Source: Rotaria socialis
Lineage: Eukaryota; Rotifera; Eurotatoria; Philodinida; Philodinidae
Length of the DNA stretch: 64,000 bases
Direction of reading: 5' to 3'
Assembly (NCBI GenBank): GCA_905331475.1
Contig: CAJNYU010001497.1
Coordinates: 1-64,000 of the forward strand
Position 1 is the first letter of the stretch; every line of letters starts with the position of its first letter. Under the pieces are notes generated by a model, which did no database searches, had not been told where the DNA came from, and saw only the letters and a list, made by a program, of their open reading frames with translations. The translations under genes were made by a program, and so were the position numbers. Below, piece by piece: positions 39,207-52,010 of this stretch.

Positions 39207-42038
39207 TTAGCTAGTTTGTGATAAACGAGGCAGGCGCATTGGGCCGAAACTTGAATCAAAATGGCGTCCACGTTTTGCATATCTACGTCTATATCGTTCG
39301 ATTAGTAAACCCAAGAACTATAAGAAATACGAAAATGTAATATTTTTATTTCCTGGAAAATTAAATTTACTTTATTTCTGTTGGTTAAGATCAAATAAAT
39401 AATGACGATACATAAAGTAAAAAGAAGAAAGCTAGTCATAAATTGTTTTGACGAATTATTGTCACGATTTAGATTTGTTCGTGGTCCTTAAAAAAGGTAA
39501 AAAATATTAAAATAAATAGTTCATTGGAAAACAAAAGTTAAATTAAAATGGATCAACGATTAATTCAACTATTGTTGTCTTCATCACTGAAGTTCAGTAG
39601 ATTGATATTCTTTAAAAGTGTGATCTTTTCTTACTAGAAACGTAGATTTGGGCAGTAAAGTTTTTTCACACTAAATATTTTTGGTTTTTTACATCGTTTT
39701 GATGATGATGGAGTTCATGTAGAGCAATTTAACTTTAAATATAACATTACTCCAAAAATTAGTTTGAAAGAAATGATTCAACAAAATCATCCACTATCAA
39801 TATTAAAACTACCATTGAGAAAATTAAGACTCAACATTAGATAATAGCATAAATTTACATGAAGAACATGAAAATGATCAAATCAGTTACAAGATTATTG
39901 CGAGACTATTAATTTTATTTCTTATTTACTGCAATTTAGCCAAAATGAATATCTTACTGAGTTTAAGCTTTTTCTTTGTTCCTACAGGAACGTTTAATCG
40001 ATTTTCACGGTATTTCATTAGATGAAAACGATTTGAATTGATATCTGCTTCATTTTCTTGTTTGTTTTCAATATTTGATCCTACAAATGTTTGTTAATAT
40101 TATAGATAGTTAAAAATTAAAAATTTTGTTTTAGTACCCATATCCCATTTAGTATTACACTAAACTGATACCTTCCAGCCAATTTCCTTCTTTATCATCA
40201 TTTGATTTAAAAGCAGTTTCAATATCAAGCGCTTTTGGTTCTAGTTAAATCAAATGACGAGTTTTCTTCTGTTTTAATACTTTTAAAAATATGATTTACT
40301 TGGTCGTTCATTAATTTTTTCTCGTCCTATAGGAAACGTAAATGTAAGAAAACGTAAATAAAATAAATTTTTTTACCTGATGCTTCTTTATCAAGCCCTA
40401 ACCGATATATCACTAGAATTATTTATCTGTTATGCATTTTAATAAATTATAAACAATCAATTACCATTCCTTTTCTTTTTCTTTATTTCATTTTTAAATT
40501 TTGATTCAGTTTCTTGGCCTTGTTCCAAATCATCTATAATAGAGGTTATGTAGAAAAATCGGTGAAATTGTTATTGAACTATCTTCTTTCAAATAAACAC
40601 TTTTCAATAAATAATTCAAGTTTATAATATTAATTAGATAGCATATTCTCGTTCGCGTGATTGCTTAACTGATTTTCCAAAACAATATAATATTTAGATT
40701 TGACTATTGTTGGTAGAAGATAAAAATACAAAATCGGAAAAGGTGAAATTGAGGAAGTATATTACAAGATAACTTCTAAGTATATCCGAAATTTGTTGCA
40801 ATAAAAACAAAAGGGCGCATCTCTATTTTTTCAATAATAAATAATTTTTGTTTTATTGAAGATAAATAACTAGCTTCACATCTTATTGGTGAACTTAGTT
40901 TTATTCAGCATGTAAATCGTTTCTCGTGTTAAAAGAATTATGAATATTTCTCATTACTACTATCATCACTATTGATATATTTGTTTTCGACAAAAAGTAA
41001 GTTCACTGTACTTGTATATTCTTAATACGATCTTATTTTTTCTATGAGGCTATAATTAAAATCAATTCTTTTCAACTTACTTTCGGAGCTATTGGTTTTA
41101 TTGATATCTTCAAAATAAAATAAATGTTTTTTTTTAGAAAGAATACACATATAAATAATTTACTAGAATCGGATTGTTTTTGTTTCAAGTCCAATACTGC
41201 TCCTATTTTATTTCCTATAATCAGAGAGATAAGTTTCATTTCATTTAAAAATCAATCATATTTATTTTTAACCCTCAAGGTTTTCATCCGAATTGTTTTT
41301 CACTGATTGAAATTCAGCCTTGATATTTTTGTTTAATAATTGATTTTCGTATTCAATCTTGTTTTGATCTATTTTATATAATCAAAGTCGTGAAGAAAAA
41401 AAAACATTCTATTTACCTTTTCCATCAGAGTTTGCGGCATATTCTCTTTTCTTTAAATTGACTCTATCAATCGATGAACCCTCAAGTATTTTATGCGATA
41501 TAGAATTTCTACTATATGAATCAATTCGTTTAATACTTGGCGCAATTTCATAAAAAAATCTTGCCAAACGAATTGTTTCGTTTGATGACGTTATGTTGGT
41601 ACATAATTTAGCCAAGGCTGAACCCATTTGTTCTTCTTTATTTAATTTTAGTTTTTTCCATATCCAAAGATTAATATGCATTATTTGATTCATTGAACAT
41701 AGTTTCGTTGGCGTTTCTGAAGTTATATATTTAATTGGTAATGAACGTGATTGATTTAATAAAGAACAACCAATCTCAAGCTCTATGAATATCATACGAC
41801 ATAGAACTTGATAAACTTTTGTTGATTCAGAGCCTGAACAATATTGTGTCAGATCATGTATTAAAGCTTTATAATTATCTTCAGTATCATCAGCTGAATT
41901 TACAAATATATGAAGATCACATGATAGATTTATTGCTTTTAATGCTTCTAACACGTTAATACCAGCTGATTCATCTGCATCCAATCCATACATATTAGAA
42001 AATAAAATAAAACTCACTGAAATCACTAATAATTTCAT
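39207..42038 (-). CDS. secreted/type I membrane protein with a chain of micro-exons
   Basis: I do not recognise the family. Exon 1 (42038-41417) gives a signal peptide (MKLLVISVSFILFSNMYGLD) and a roughly 190-residue Cys-containing domain. It ends in phase 1 and is followed by small exons that, as read, each start and end in phase 1 and are multiples of three: 41368-41273 (96 nt), 41214-41164 (51), 41107-41081 (27), perhaps one of 48 nt near 40960-41006, 40533-40465 (69), 40412-40377 (36), 40326-40300 (27), 40240-40172 (69) and 40080-40009 (72). They encode Lys/Glu/Asp/Asn-rich linkers. Exon 39486-39371 (phase 1 to 0) encodes a membrane segment (FMTSFLLFTLCIVIIYLIL), and 39317-39207 a basic tail ending RLPRLSQTS. 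If 40080 reads through instead, it stops at 39926, giving a soluble form. Splice sites are inferred by eye. Confidence 0.6.
39690..39830 (+). other. short coding-like fragment, plus strand
   Basis: HRFDDDGVHVEQFNFKYNIT followed by PKISLKEMIQQNHPLSILKL reads open for about 45 codons, without a start, inside an intron of the gene on the other strand. Family unknown. It may be a relic exon. Confidence 0.2.
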
Positions 42039-43345
42039 TAGATGACAATTTTTCTTTTAAAAAATCTAAAAATAAGATTCTACTATAGTTTTTTTTAAAG
42101 TAGCAATGAAGTTATTTTCATTTTTATTACAAATAAAACAAGAACGAAAAGTAATCATCTTCTCTTTCAATTGATAAAATATGTATCTAATATTGTTGTA
42201 TAGTATGCATTATCTAGCATACTTTATAAACAGTTATATTCTTACAGATATGATCGGCGATGACATAGAATCAATGACTGATAAAAACCAATTTTAAAAT
42301 CAATCGATTGAAGTAGTTTTTCTTGATTCTTTCTAATACAAGACAACGTACTTGGCACTAAACAGGTATTTATTTCGTGGCATGCAACAATAATATAACT
42401 AGAGAAAATAATTACTAGTTTTACAATAGTAGCAATTAGTGATGTATTTCTAAGTATCAAATTTTACTTATTTGTTACGGATTAAATTTTAATAGTTAAA
42501 AATTCTTTCATTTTATGTTAATCATAGCATTAATTGAATACATTTTTCTTTGTAAACGTACCTCTAGTTCATTCAAATTTGATTTTTCAAAAAGATAATT
42601 CGAAATTTCGGAGATAGTTTGTCCATTAACCTCTGTTGACCTTGAATTTAAAAAAAATGCTAAATTATAAAAAACTTTGATTTTTATTTTGATGATTTTT
42701 GCTTATTATTTTTTAACACTTAATTATGCTTCAAATTACTGATAGAGTATTTCAAATCAATTGACTTCTTGTTTCGACTTTGATTTCTAATAACCCGAAT
42801 TAGTTGCGCATATTTATTTTCCTCATTCGAAATTAATGAATCATCTGTTCGATTTTATCATAATGCAACAAGTTCACATCTATGATAAGCGATCTATGCA
42901 CAGTAACACAAATAAATGTTTCGAATAATTATATAAATTCGAATAATATTTCGTTTTTATAAATATTGTCAATAAATTGTGTAGATAACCTATGAATTTT
43001 GTTTATCTAATCTTCTATAATGTAAATCAATGTATAGACCAAACGAAAATGTATACATATGTATTGATATATAGATGTCGTTGACAGAACACTGTATCTG
43101 TATGTTACTACTATTTTACATGAATACACAAGTTGAAGAGGTGACAGTATAGTAGCTACTTGCATTTGTTTTATTTTGATTCAAATAGCAAGAATCGTAA
43201 ATTATACGAAAAATAAAAAACAAAGATCAAGACCAAGGTATAATTATTAGATGTGTAGAGGAAGATCAAGAAATATAATATGACCTTTTATTCACAAAGA
43301 CAGCAATATATTTTTATTCTAAATTGGAATAAAGAAATTTTCTAA
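42039..43345. other. intergenic stretch
   Basis: Contains a 72-codon minus-strand frame (42460-42242) that starts with a hydrophobic signal-like segment (IVKLVIIFSSYIIVACHEIN) and has three Cys. It could be the first exon of another small secreted protein, but I see no continuation. Confidence 0.35.
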
Positions 43346-43463
43346 GGTCCCAAACAGACTGACTTAATTCAAAGTGAATTAACCAATATATTTGCCGTTG
43401 TTACATAGAAACACCAATCACATCTCTTAATTCAGCTTTTATTTTTTCAGTCTGTTTGACCCC
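43346..43463. mobile_element. small MITE, Harbinger-like ends (first of a pair)
   Basis: About 118 bp with inverted ends sharing CAAACAGACTGA (left 43346-43362, right 43447-43463), flanked on both sides by TAA. A 3-bp TWA duplication is typical of PIF/Harbinger. Non-coding. Confidence 0.55.
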
Positions 43464-43494
43464 TAAGATCTGCATTAGTTAAGTTAAAGGTATA

Positions 43495-43625
43495 GGCCCC
43501 ATTCACACCAAAAATGATAAAACAAAATTAACCACTAACGTAAGTCGTCTAAAAACGATGACTTAAGTGTGATTTAATCAATCACGTTGCTTAATCTGTT
43601 TTATTTTTTCAGTGTGAATGGGGCC
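43495..43625. mobile_element. small MITE, Harbinger-like ends (second of a pair)
   Basis: 131 bp with perfect 14-bp inverted ends GGCCCCATTCACAC / GTGTGAATGGGGCC, flanked by ATA on both sides. Non-coding. It lies only 31 bp from the preceding element. Confidence 0.7.
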
Positions 43626-44149
43626 ATAGGAGAAAGATGGTGAATATTTCTTCTTATTTACATGAAATACAATAAATCTTGTTTTGAAATTTTCATTTAA
43701 CATTTTTGCAATGCTGTTACTTGCCAGAAAACGAGAGCGATTCGTAAGTTTTCCCGATTACAGTTCCATTCAAAACAATCAGCAAAATAAAGATTTGCAT
43801 CTAATTTCAATTATTCAACGAAGAATTTTTATCTTTCCTAACAAAAAGAAAACCGAGTGAACCTATATCGATGAGTGCGACTATTTGTATTTCATCGTAA
43901 TTTCGCTAAATATTGTTGTTTCTGATGCGACATATCATGTTAATGAACAGTATTCACTCGTTATATTGGGCAACATTATATGGTACTGCATACCATATAC
44001 AAGGCTCTATTTCACGTAATACTGACATATGCTATCTGTTTATACGTTGCGAGATGACAATAAAGGGCCGTATACAAATCGTATCTTTCGATCGAGAAAT
44101 GCAACCGTGTTGATATGAATAGAAATTACATGATGAATTATTGAGGTAA

Positions 44150-44281
44150 TGTTCAGATTTTCGAAAAAGGAAATTACGGAAAGTTGGCAATTTCCGACAT
44201 TATCGATTTTTATGTAATAGCAGACTTTCGAAGATCTCAGGCTCAAGTTTTCCGCAATTTCCTTTTTTGGAAATCTGAACA
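44150..44281. mobile_element. small MITE
   Basis: About 132 bp with roughly 33-bp imperfect inverted ends (TGTTCAGATTT... and ...AAATCTGAACA, each followed inward by AAAGGAAATT-type sequence). Non-coding. No clear target duplication. Confidence 0.6.
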
Positions 44282-45635
44282 CTACTGAACATGTTCCTAA
44301 AAATATATTTCATTGATATTTATTTAGATCAAGAGGAGTCAGAAGAGGAAAATAGTTACGGCTGGTACGAGTCGATCTTTATGCAAAACAATTAATAAAA
44401 TTTATTAAAGATGAACTGATATTACATTAGTGTGCCAAGCATTCGTTAAATTATACAAAACTGTACTCGTCAATGGGAAATGTCTACCAGATATTCCATC
44501 CAGTGTAGTCACAGGTAAAAATATTTTCAGTGTAAACTTTGAAAGAAGCAGGGCAACATTTAAGCAACAACATTATTAATGACATTTAATTACAAAAAGC
44601 TGCCAAAATATGTGATCATTTTTCATTTGACTTTCATTGAATACCCATAAAATAGACAGAACCAGCATAAGTGAAAAATTGTATTTTGACACTCGTTTTA
44701 ATTTGTGACTCTCATGATATGTTAGGATCTAAAATAAAAACTCTGCATAGCGAACTAATGGAAGATCATACTTTGTTTCAAATATTTGATAAAATATCAT
44801 CAGATGTATACTATTGTTGATTCGACGTTATAGTAATCAGATTCTTAATATTTGAAAGAACAAAAATCAGAGACAAAATCGGTTTATTGTGATTTATTTT
44901 CTTTGATTGATGAGTTCAGGCTATCATTATTGGAGTCTCAATTAAGATAGGATTGCGTGTTGGTTCAAATGAAACATTTTCTGAGTTTTTACGATTATTT
45001 AGTAGTACTGACACAAAAAGCGTAAGCATATGAAGACGCAATCAGAAAGAACGTGCAAGTGTTCTTTGTTTTTATATTTTAATGGAAAAAACAGAAAGAA
45101 AAAAAAGAAAGGTTCTCTTTTCTATACGCTATATGTAAGTTTGTATGCATCACACGTTTCTTTATTATTGTCGATGATGGAAGTTTATTTTTTCAAGTCG
45201 CACAGAGAAATTTAAAAAAGCAGGTAAATTCATACATGAAATCGAATAAAAAAATGCAGCTTTTTTGTTTTTGTTTTCATTTAAAATTTGACTGTTTGAA
45301 CTATTGAGAAAAATTATTTATATATCTTTAATTTGGTAACGCTCTTTTTAAGACTCACCAATGAAAATATATAGTGAATTAAATATTACAAATAAATTTT
45401 CGATATCATTCGTACTTTAGCGATTCATCAGGAGTTTATTATTATTCCTTGTAAAAAATTGAGTTTTTAATCAATTATTACTTCATTTTTTATCTAGGAA
45501 GAAGCATAACATATATATAGCTATTCGTTATCTATTGCAGATAACTTTTCATTGTAGATGAAAAAATTTATTTTATTTATTCGAGTACAATTGCAATCAT
45601 AAATACAGCTGCAACGTACATCACATATTAAAAAA
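44282..45635. other. intergenic stretch upstream of the ubiquitin protease
   Basis: No supported gene. AT-rich, with promoter presumably in the last few hundred bases. Confidence 0.5.
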
Positions 45636-48224
45636 ATGCTTCATGAGAGTGTATCATATTTCATGGGCTGCAGTGATCCGCACTGTTCAAAACATTCTGG
45701 ATTACAACAAAAACTTGGATTGCAACTTCAATATTCGGATAAAAAACATGACATAGAATTGCAAGTAAACGTTGATAGTCCACCAAAGATCACCATTTGT
45801 GATATTATAAAACAACTTTTAAGTTTTCTTTATCTTGATGATATTTCTCCAGAAGAAGTTCGCTTGGTTGGATTTAAGAATAAAAGTGAGTACTTTAAGT
45901 TGAGTGTAACAGATATACAGAAAACACTACGAGAGTTATGCGTGACCAATGGTTGCGTACTTCATTTCGAGCCAACATCTACTGCGCCCGCACCTAAACC
46001 ATGTCAGTTGACGATATTTGGACCAGATGAGAAAGAAAAAGAAATATTTCAATGGTACAAAGAAAAAACAACATTGGCAATGCTTCTCGAATATGTTATC
46101 AAAATATTTTCATTGCAGTCAATTGAACGTCATCAACTTCATCTATTTACTATCTGTGATGAACTTAACTTGTTCTCTTGTTCTACAAGACGATTGATTG
46201 AACTAGGTGTCAATGACCGAATGGCGATATATGTTCAGATCGTCTCATCGAGTTCATTGATGATCACCAATGAAAACATAGATGTTCACGTTAAATATGA
46301 TGATGGACATGAAAAATCAACTATCAACGTACGAAATACCGAAACGATAGGTGAATTAAAGATTAAAATTGAAAAACGGTATGAAAGTTATCGTATTATT
46401 GAGTTCAAATGTTTCAATGAAAGAAAAGATTTGCTCGCTTCCGTTGATATGGATAAAAGTTTTAAATCCTTGGGTATTAAACCTGGTCAAAAGGTTTTTG
46501 TAAAATTTCGTTTGACTTCTGAGAAAAATCAACTAACTACTGCAAATGCTCAAAACAAAGCGTCTAATCAATTAGACTCCCCGTCAAGTACAAAAGCGAA
46601 TTCTGACAAAGTTATTGTCAAATGGACGTTTCCAATGAAAAATTCCGAAAAGACAGAAGTATCACTTCAATATACAGTTGATCAACTAATTAAAAAACTA
46701 GAGGCCTTTGAACAGAACAATCGATTAGTTTTACATAAATTATCTTCAGATGCGGTAGAATTCGTCGTTACAAAAAGCAAGGAAACACATCGATCTTTAG
46801 CTGACTTAGGATTCAAACCAAATGATACGATTGATGCCACTATAAAAGATAGGCCCCCTAGATACTCGTCTATTGTCAGTAAAGAATTTCCTCCGTCACT
46901 CAAAGCAAATAAAATCCCGAAAGTTGATTGTGTCCCCAAAAGTCCAATAGGTTTGGACAATCTTGGAAATACGTGCTACATGAACAGTGCAATTCAATGT
47001 CTTGCTCATGTGCCACCATTAACTAATTTCTTTTTGGAAGGTTTTCATTATACTCACATGAACGATGGTGAACATACAGATAAGGATTGGAATCCATTTG
47101 ATAAGATAGGCAGTGTCACTGGAGCATATGCTGATCTGCTTTGGAATTTATGGAAATACGATGATAATGATCATCACTATGTTTCGTTTAAACCAATTCG
47201 TATTAAAGATGCAATTGGTAATAAAGAATTACTATTTTCCACAAATGATCAACAGGATGCTCAAGAATTCATGACTTACTTTCTCGATGCTATACACAAG
47301 GAATTAAAAGAAAAAAATGACAACGATAAATATACCATAATAAAACAATTATTTTTCGGAGAAATAAAATCTATTATCAGATGTACTACATGCAATAATG
47401 ATGAATCTACAATAAGTCCTGTTAGTTTTTTGTCCATACCACTCAGTCGACAAGAACGAAAATTTTGGATTACTTATATTTCAAAATTAGGAAAATATGA
47501 AACTGCCTGCGTCGATGTGCCTATTAGTGGACAGGTTGGACATGTTGTAGAAGAATTTGTTAAATATTATAAACAACCTGCACTCTTCCACCACATACTT
47601 GCGATGGTACCAGATGGCGAACTCGATTTTGGAACACCACTTAATCAATTATCTCATGATGAAATTATATTAATGGAGCAAGAAGAATGTTCGAACAATA
47701 AACGACCTGCGAATTTGGAAATACCCGCGGAAAAGTTAACTCTTCAAGATTGTCTAAAAGATTTTTTCTCACCAGAACATTTAGAAGATGAATGGACTTG
47801 TCGACGAGCAACATGTAAACAAAAGACGACAGCAACTAAACAACTTGAACTTTACAAGCTTCCACCTATAATCGTTATTCAGTTCAAACGATTTTCGCAT
47901 GAAAATGGTTTACACCAAAAAATTGAAACGTTTGTAAAATATCCAATAAAAGAACTAAATTTAAATGCATTTTCAACAGCTGATCAACAAGAAGCTATTT
48001 ATGATTTAATTGCAACTAGTAATCATATTGGATCGATATATGGAGGTCATTATATAGCATATGCTATGCATCGCATGTCGAATAAAAGTAAATGGTACAG
48101 ATTCGATGATTCGTGTGTAACACGTGTAAAAAGTGAAGATTTGGAACAGGATATTGTATCGCAAGATGCTTATCTTTTGTTTTATATTAAAAGAGATATT
48201 TTAAATCCATTAGTAACAGTATAA
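45636..48224 (+). CDS. ubiquitin-specific protease with ubiquitin-like domains
   Basis: Intronless frame of 862 codons for a C19-family deubiquitinase. Residues about 20-400 contain a series of probable ubiquitin-like folds, the clearest at about 210-290 (IDVHVKYDDGHEKSTINVRN, ETIGELKIKIEKRY, KSFKSLGIKPGQKVFVKF) with others before and after it. The catalytic domain runs from about 440 to 855. The Cys box is GLDNLGNTCYMNSAIQCL with nucleophile Cys447. A structural zinc site is made of Cys583/Cys586 (CTTC) and Cys722/Cys727 (CRRATC). The His box is YGGHYIAYA with His805, and WYRFDDSCV holds the acid Asp824/825. The catalytic triad is complete. Likely cytosolic or nuclear, cleaving ubiquitin from proteins. 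The architecture recalls multi-Ubl USPs but no exact orthologue is claimed. The Met at 45636 is the first in frame. Confidence 0.88.
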   Translation: MLHESVSYFMGCSDPHCSKHSGLQQKLGLQLQYSDKKHDIELQVNVDSPPKITICDIIKQLLSFLYLDDISPEEVRLVGFKNKSEYFKLSVTDIQKTLRELCVTNGCVLHFEPTSTAPAPKPCQLTIFGPDEKEKEIFQWYKEKTTLAMLLEYVIKIFSLQSIERHQLHLFTICDELNLFSCSTRRLIELGVNDRMAIYVQIVSSSSLMITNENIDVHVKYDDGHEKSTINVRNTETIGELKIKIEKRYESYRIIEFKCFNERKDLLASVDMDKSFKSLGIKPGQKVFVKFRLTSEKNQLTTANAQNKASNQLDSPSSTKANSDKVIVKWTFPMKNSEKTEVSLQYTVDQLIKKLEAFEQNNRLVLHKLSSDAVEFVVTKSKETHRSLADLGFKPNDTIDATIKDRPPRYSSIVSKEFPPSLKANKIPKVDCVPKSPIGLDNLGNTCYMNSAIQCLAHVPPLTNFFLEGFHYTHMNDGEHTDKDWNPFDKIGSVTGAYADLLWNLWKYDDNDHHYVSFKPIRIKDAIGNKELLFSTNDQQDAQEFMTYFLDAIHKELKEKNDNDKYTIIKQLFFGEIKSIIRCTTCNNDESTISPVSFLSIPLSRQERKFWITYISKLGKYETACVDVPISGQVGHVVEEFVKYYKQPALFHHILAMVPDGELDFGTPLNQLSHDEIILMEQEECSNNKRPANLEIPAEKLTLQDCLKDFFSPEHLEDEWTCRRATCKQKTTATKQLELYKLPPIIVIQFKRFSHENGLHQKIETFVKYPIKELNLNAFSTADQQEAIYDLIATSNHIGSIYGGHYIAYAMHRMSNKSKWYRFDDSCVTRVKSEDLEQDIVSQDAYLLFYIKRDILNPLVTV

Positions 48225-51200
48225 TATATATATAACATTAAACAATGATCATTCTATCCTTCATAAGCAAGGCTCCTATTGAACAATATTTGTAGAACGA
48301 TTGTAGAACACAATATGTTATTTTGTGTATTGTTTTCTTCTTCTTCGATTACGCAAAGAAAATCATTTAATATCTTTTACTTCTTCTTAACATCTATCAA
48401 TCAGAAATATTATTTCATAGTTTCTTTCCTCAGTTTTCTAACTTCATATTTTATGTACAAATCTGAAAATATTAACGGCTTGAATTATATATTGTAAAAT
48501 ATACTTACTCGTCAATCTAGAGAATATCACATGTAGACATAGAGTCAATTGATATATTTGACGTTTTCGAACTCTGCTACGAAGATGTTCAGTCAGTTCG
48601 ATAAACAAAAGTAATAGATTTGCAAAAAATATGAATCATGATAGATAAGAAGAATGATTAAACATGCCATTTTTATAAAATATTCATTTTTTTGATTTTT
48701 TTCAAATTTCTTCACAAAATAAATTAACAGTCTTGCCAATTAATGGGAACATTTTTAATAGATACTTACTGCTTATTAAGTAAGAAAGCGATTACACACT
48801 GCGAGTGTCTAATTTTTCATATAAATACAATAATTGGAAAAAGCGTATTATTGATTTTGTTCTTTTCATACAGATAAAAATATTAGTGAAACAGTTGCAA
48901 TGACTCGTCAGGTATTTCATTTGTTTCATTCATTATTTACTATTTTTCATTGATACTATGTTATGTCAGGATACTGTGCTACTATGCAACAGAAACCTAT
49001 ACAGCAATTATGAGAGAAAAGTCAATATCGATTGAAAAGAGGTTTTCTCTAGCTACAAAAGTTTCAAAAGGTCTTGTTTGCTATATATATATATCTTCAT
49101 ATTATCTACAACAAACAAATGTATTCATCAGAAAAAAAAACTATTACGATCTTAGTAGGTGAGAGTGTCATACAGTATTCTAATTTTCATTTAGATTATT
49201 GTAGTATGAGTCATGTTGTCATTTTGAATAATAGTGATGAAATTCACTATTGCAAATGTTAATAGATAACGAAGAGACCATTGGTTTTTTATTGAAGCCA
49301 TCTTTTTTACTTGTAACACTTCGTTTAAAACAATACATGAAAGTATAAAAGATATTAGCTATAAACAAAATAGTCGTCTATTTAAGTAAGAATAACTTCG
49401 TTCGTTCATATCTCTTGGCCATTGTCTCAGTATGCCTACATATATTTTATTGAATTGCCATTCATTGTTCGACTGTTGTAACATAATGAGTGTACAATAT
49501 CAAGTCTAACAAATTGAAAGTATTTATCGTAAGTTCACTAGTAGTTAGTCTATTCACAATGATTATCTGCAACTCAAGAGAATATGAATTTAGTCATTTG
49601 AAAAATACCGATACTTTCCTATTTTCCTTCTTTGTACTCATCCTAATAAACAACTCAACGAAATGAATTTACATGTAACCAGGTAAAAAAACACCATTAA
49701 TCAAGCGAACTAATATTTACTCTGCTCTTCAGTATCTACACGATTGACAAATATTGACGTTTTTCATCTTATCACAAGACAAATTGATAATTAAGTCTCG
49801 TAACTATGATGAAGTTTGTATGAGTAAATTAATAAAAAATGTTCTGTGTAAAATATGATATATTTGAGAGCAGTAAGTGATAAAAGTCAGTATTCAACAA
49901 ACATTTGACTATCATATGCATAGATAAATCAACAAGAAAAAATAAGATACTAACAAGAATTCAAAAATAAAAAAAATAAATTACCAAAAACTTCAAAAGC
50001 TATCAAAAAACCTACAAGAAAAAGAAATATTTTAACTATTTTAATAATTAGAAAACTTTTCTTAGTCGCTTCAAAATGTTCGAACTCTTATTTATTGTAC
50101 ACTAGTAACAATCTTGATCAACTTTTAACATGATTGTGTCTATATAGTTATTAAATTTTACTGCAAACTGCTGATGATGTGCCGAAAGCAGTGAAGGCGC
50201 TCATGTTAATACGTAGTTGCTTAAGGTACCAAAGCATGCTGAACAAGTGTTGAAGATGATGAGTAGGTGCTGGGTGGCGGGTGGCGGGGATTTCAAATAT
50301 GCACTTTCTCTCACGGAAAAAAGTTTAATAGATAACAGTCTGCCTCAATTATGCTGTACGCAATGTCAGAGTTTCAAACAGAAACGTTATACACACAATC
50401 ATCATTTTCATTTTTGTACGTCTCAAAATCTAAACACTATCACATATTATCCTTTCAAAATGGCTCCAGCACAATTTATCTGTAGATATGTCTGCTGCGA
50501 AAGTCATACCTGTGAATTAGACTCGTGAAGTCCACAGGTTTGAAATATTATATTTTGATAAGTGCATAACAAGAAAACATTCATTGAATACAGTATAAAT
50601 ATTTCTAGTTCAGTTAGTCTTTCGTCTATATAAAAAATACAGTGCATGGCATTGTCTGCTAATAACAAATATCATTATGGACTTGCTTTTTATTTTAAAT
50701 ACGATATTTTGATGAAAAGTATAGGCCAATTACAGTTTTCTCAACTTTAGCTTGTCTATAATCGTATGAGATCATAGTGCTGCTCTTGAAATAATGATTA
50801 GCAGATTAAAGTTAGAAAACTCTCATCATTGAATTAATACTTTTCTTCGACCCAAATTTTTTTATTTCTGTCAGTAAACTACTTTTCTTGTAGATAAATA
50901 TTTATCAGCTATACTAATTTATATATACAGTTGTCTATAAAACATACGATAGCTTCGATACTCATACTTTCATCATCATACTCGATATGAATTGTTTTCT
51001 AGATTATGAAAAATGATTAGAATTATGTCGAGTATATAACCAAACTAAAACAACCATGTTTTTCGTCGAGAATAATCAAGGCATTGATAAACTGTGTACC
51101 AATCTTAGTAGAGGTTCGAAGTTCATACCAAAAATACGCTGAAACTATTTTCAGCGTAACGCCACGGATATTGTCAAGTTTTAAAAATACCATCTTTAAA

Positions 51201-52010
51201 ACATATCTGAACAAATGAATCAACCCAACACTCAAATATAAATTTAAGTCAGTTTCGTAACTAATGATCATTTGTACAGAACTGTGTTAAAGTAGTTAAA
51301 AATTCTTTTTGATACATTCTCAACAAGACACTGCTTTGAGGTGGGAAAGATATCTTCAATAATTTACGTAGTTTGGAAATATTATTTAGACTCGATGATC
51401 CAAGCAAAATGTTAAATTTTTGGCAAATTCATACAACATAGTTTTAGTTTATATAAATATTTTAAATACTCTAAACATTAGTAGAACTGTCTATCATTGA
51501 ATCAGCATGTTATGCAAAGGTATCCTCTTTCATTCACATGTTCTTTTTTCTTTTCTTTCTTTCCTTCATTTTCTGTGTCGTACGAGTAGATGCTTGTGAT
51601 TAGCTATTATTTTGACGTTGCTCTCTTCAAGAAAAAAAAATGAGAAAAACAAATACGCTGAAGTTGGCGACTTCTACCAGTCGTATAATGTGCAATAAAA
51701 ATTACAGTATAGAAGAACAAAAAATAATTTACGCACGCTGTTACCATTCTTTTAAGGTGCTGGTGTAGCCAGAATTTCATAAAGTATCTAGGATACAAGG
51801 ACACAACGTGTAAGATCTGGAAGAACGCAAAACATATTCAATAGGAACCAAACTTTGTACGTGTCTATAACAGAACGAACATGTTATGATCAATTTACTG
51901 CTATATACCTATGGAGGTTAATAGATTTCGATAGTTGTGTCTTAAACATAACAGCAATTAATGAAGTCTTATTATTGGAGTAGATTTTTCCATCAAATAA
52001 ACACAATTTT
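48225..52010. other. gene-free AT-rich stretch
   Basis: No supported gene. The 103-codon plus-strand frame at 50217-50528 has no motif, and the others are AT-driven. A TA microsatellite lies near 49084. Confidence 0.6.

Noticed and set aside
50217..50528. 103-codon frame with many Cys and His
   Set aside because: The Cys and His residues form no zinc-finger spacing, no splice extension is visible, and composition is non-coding-like.
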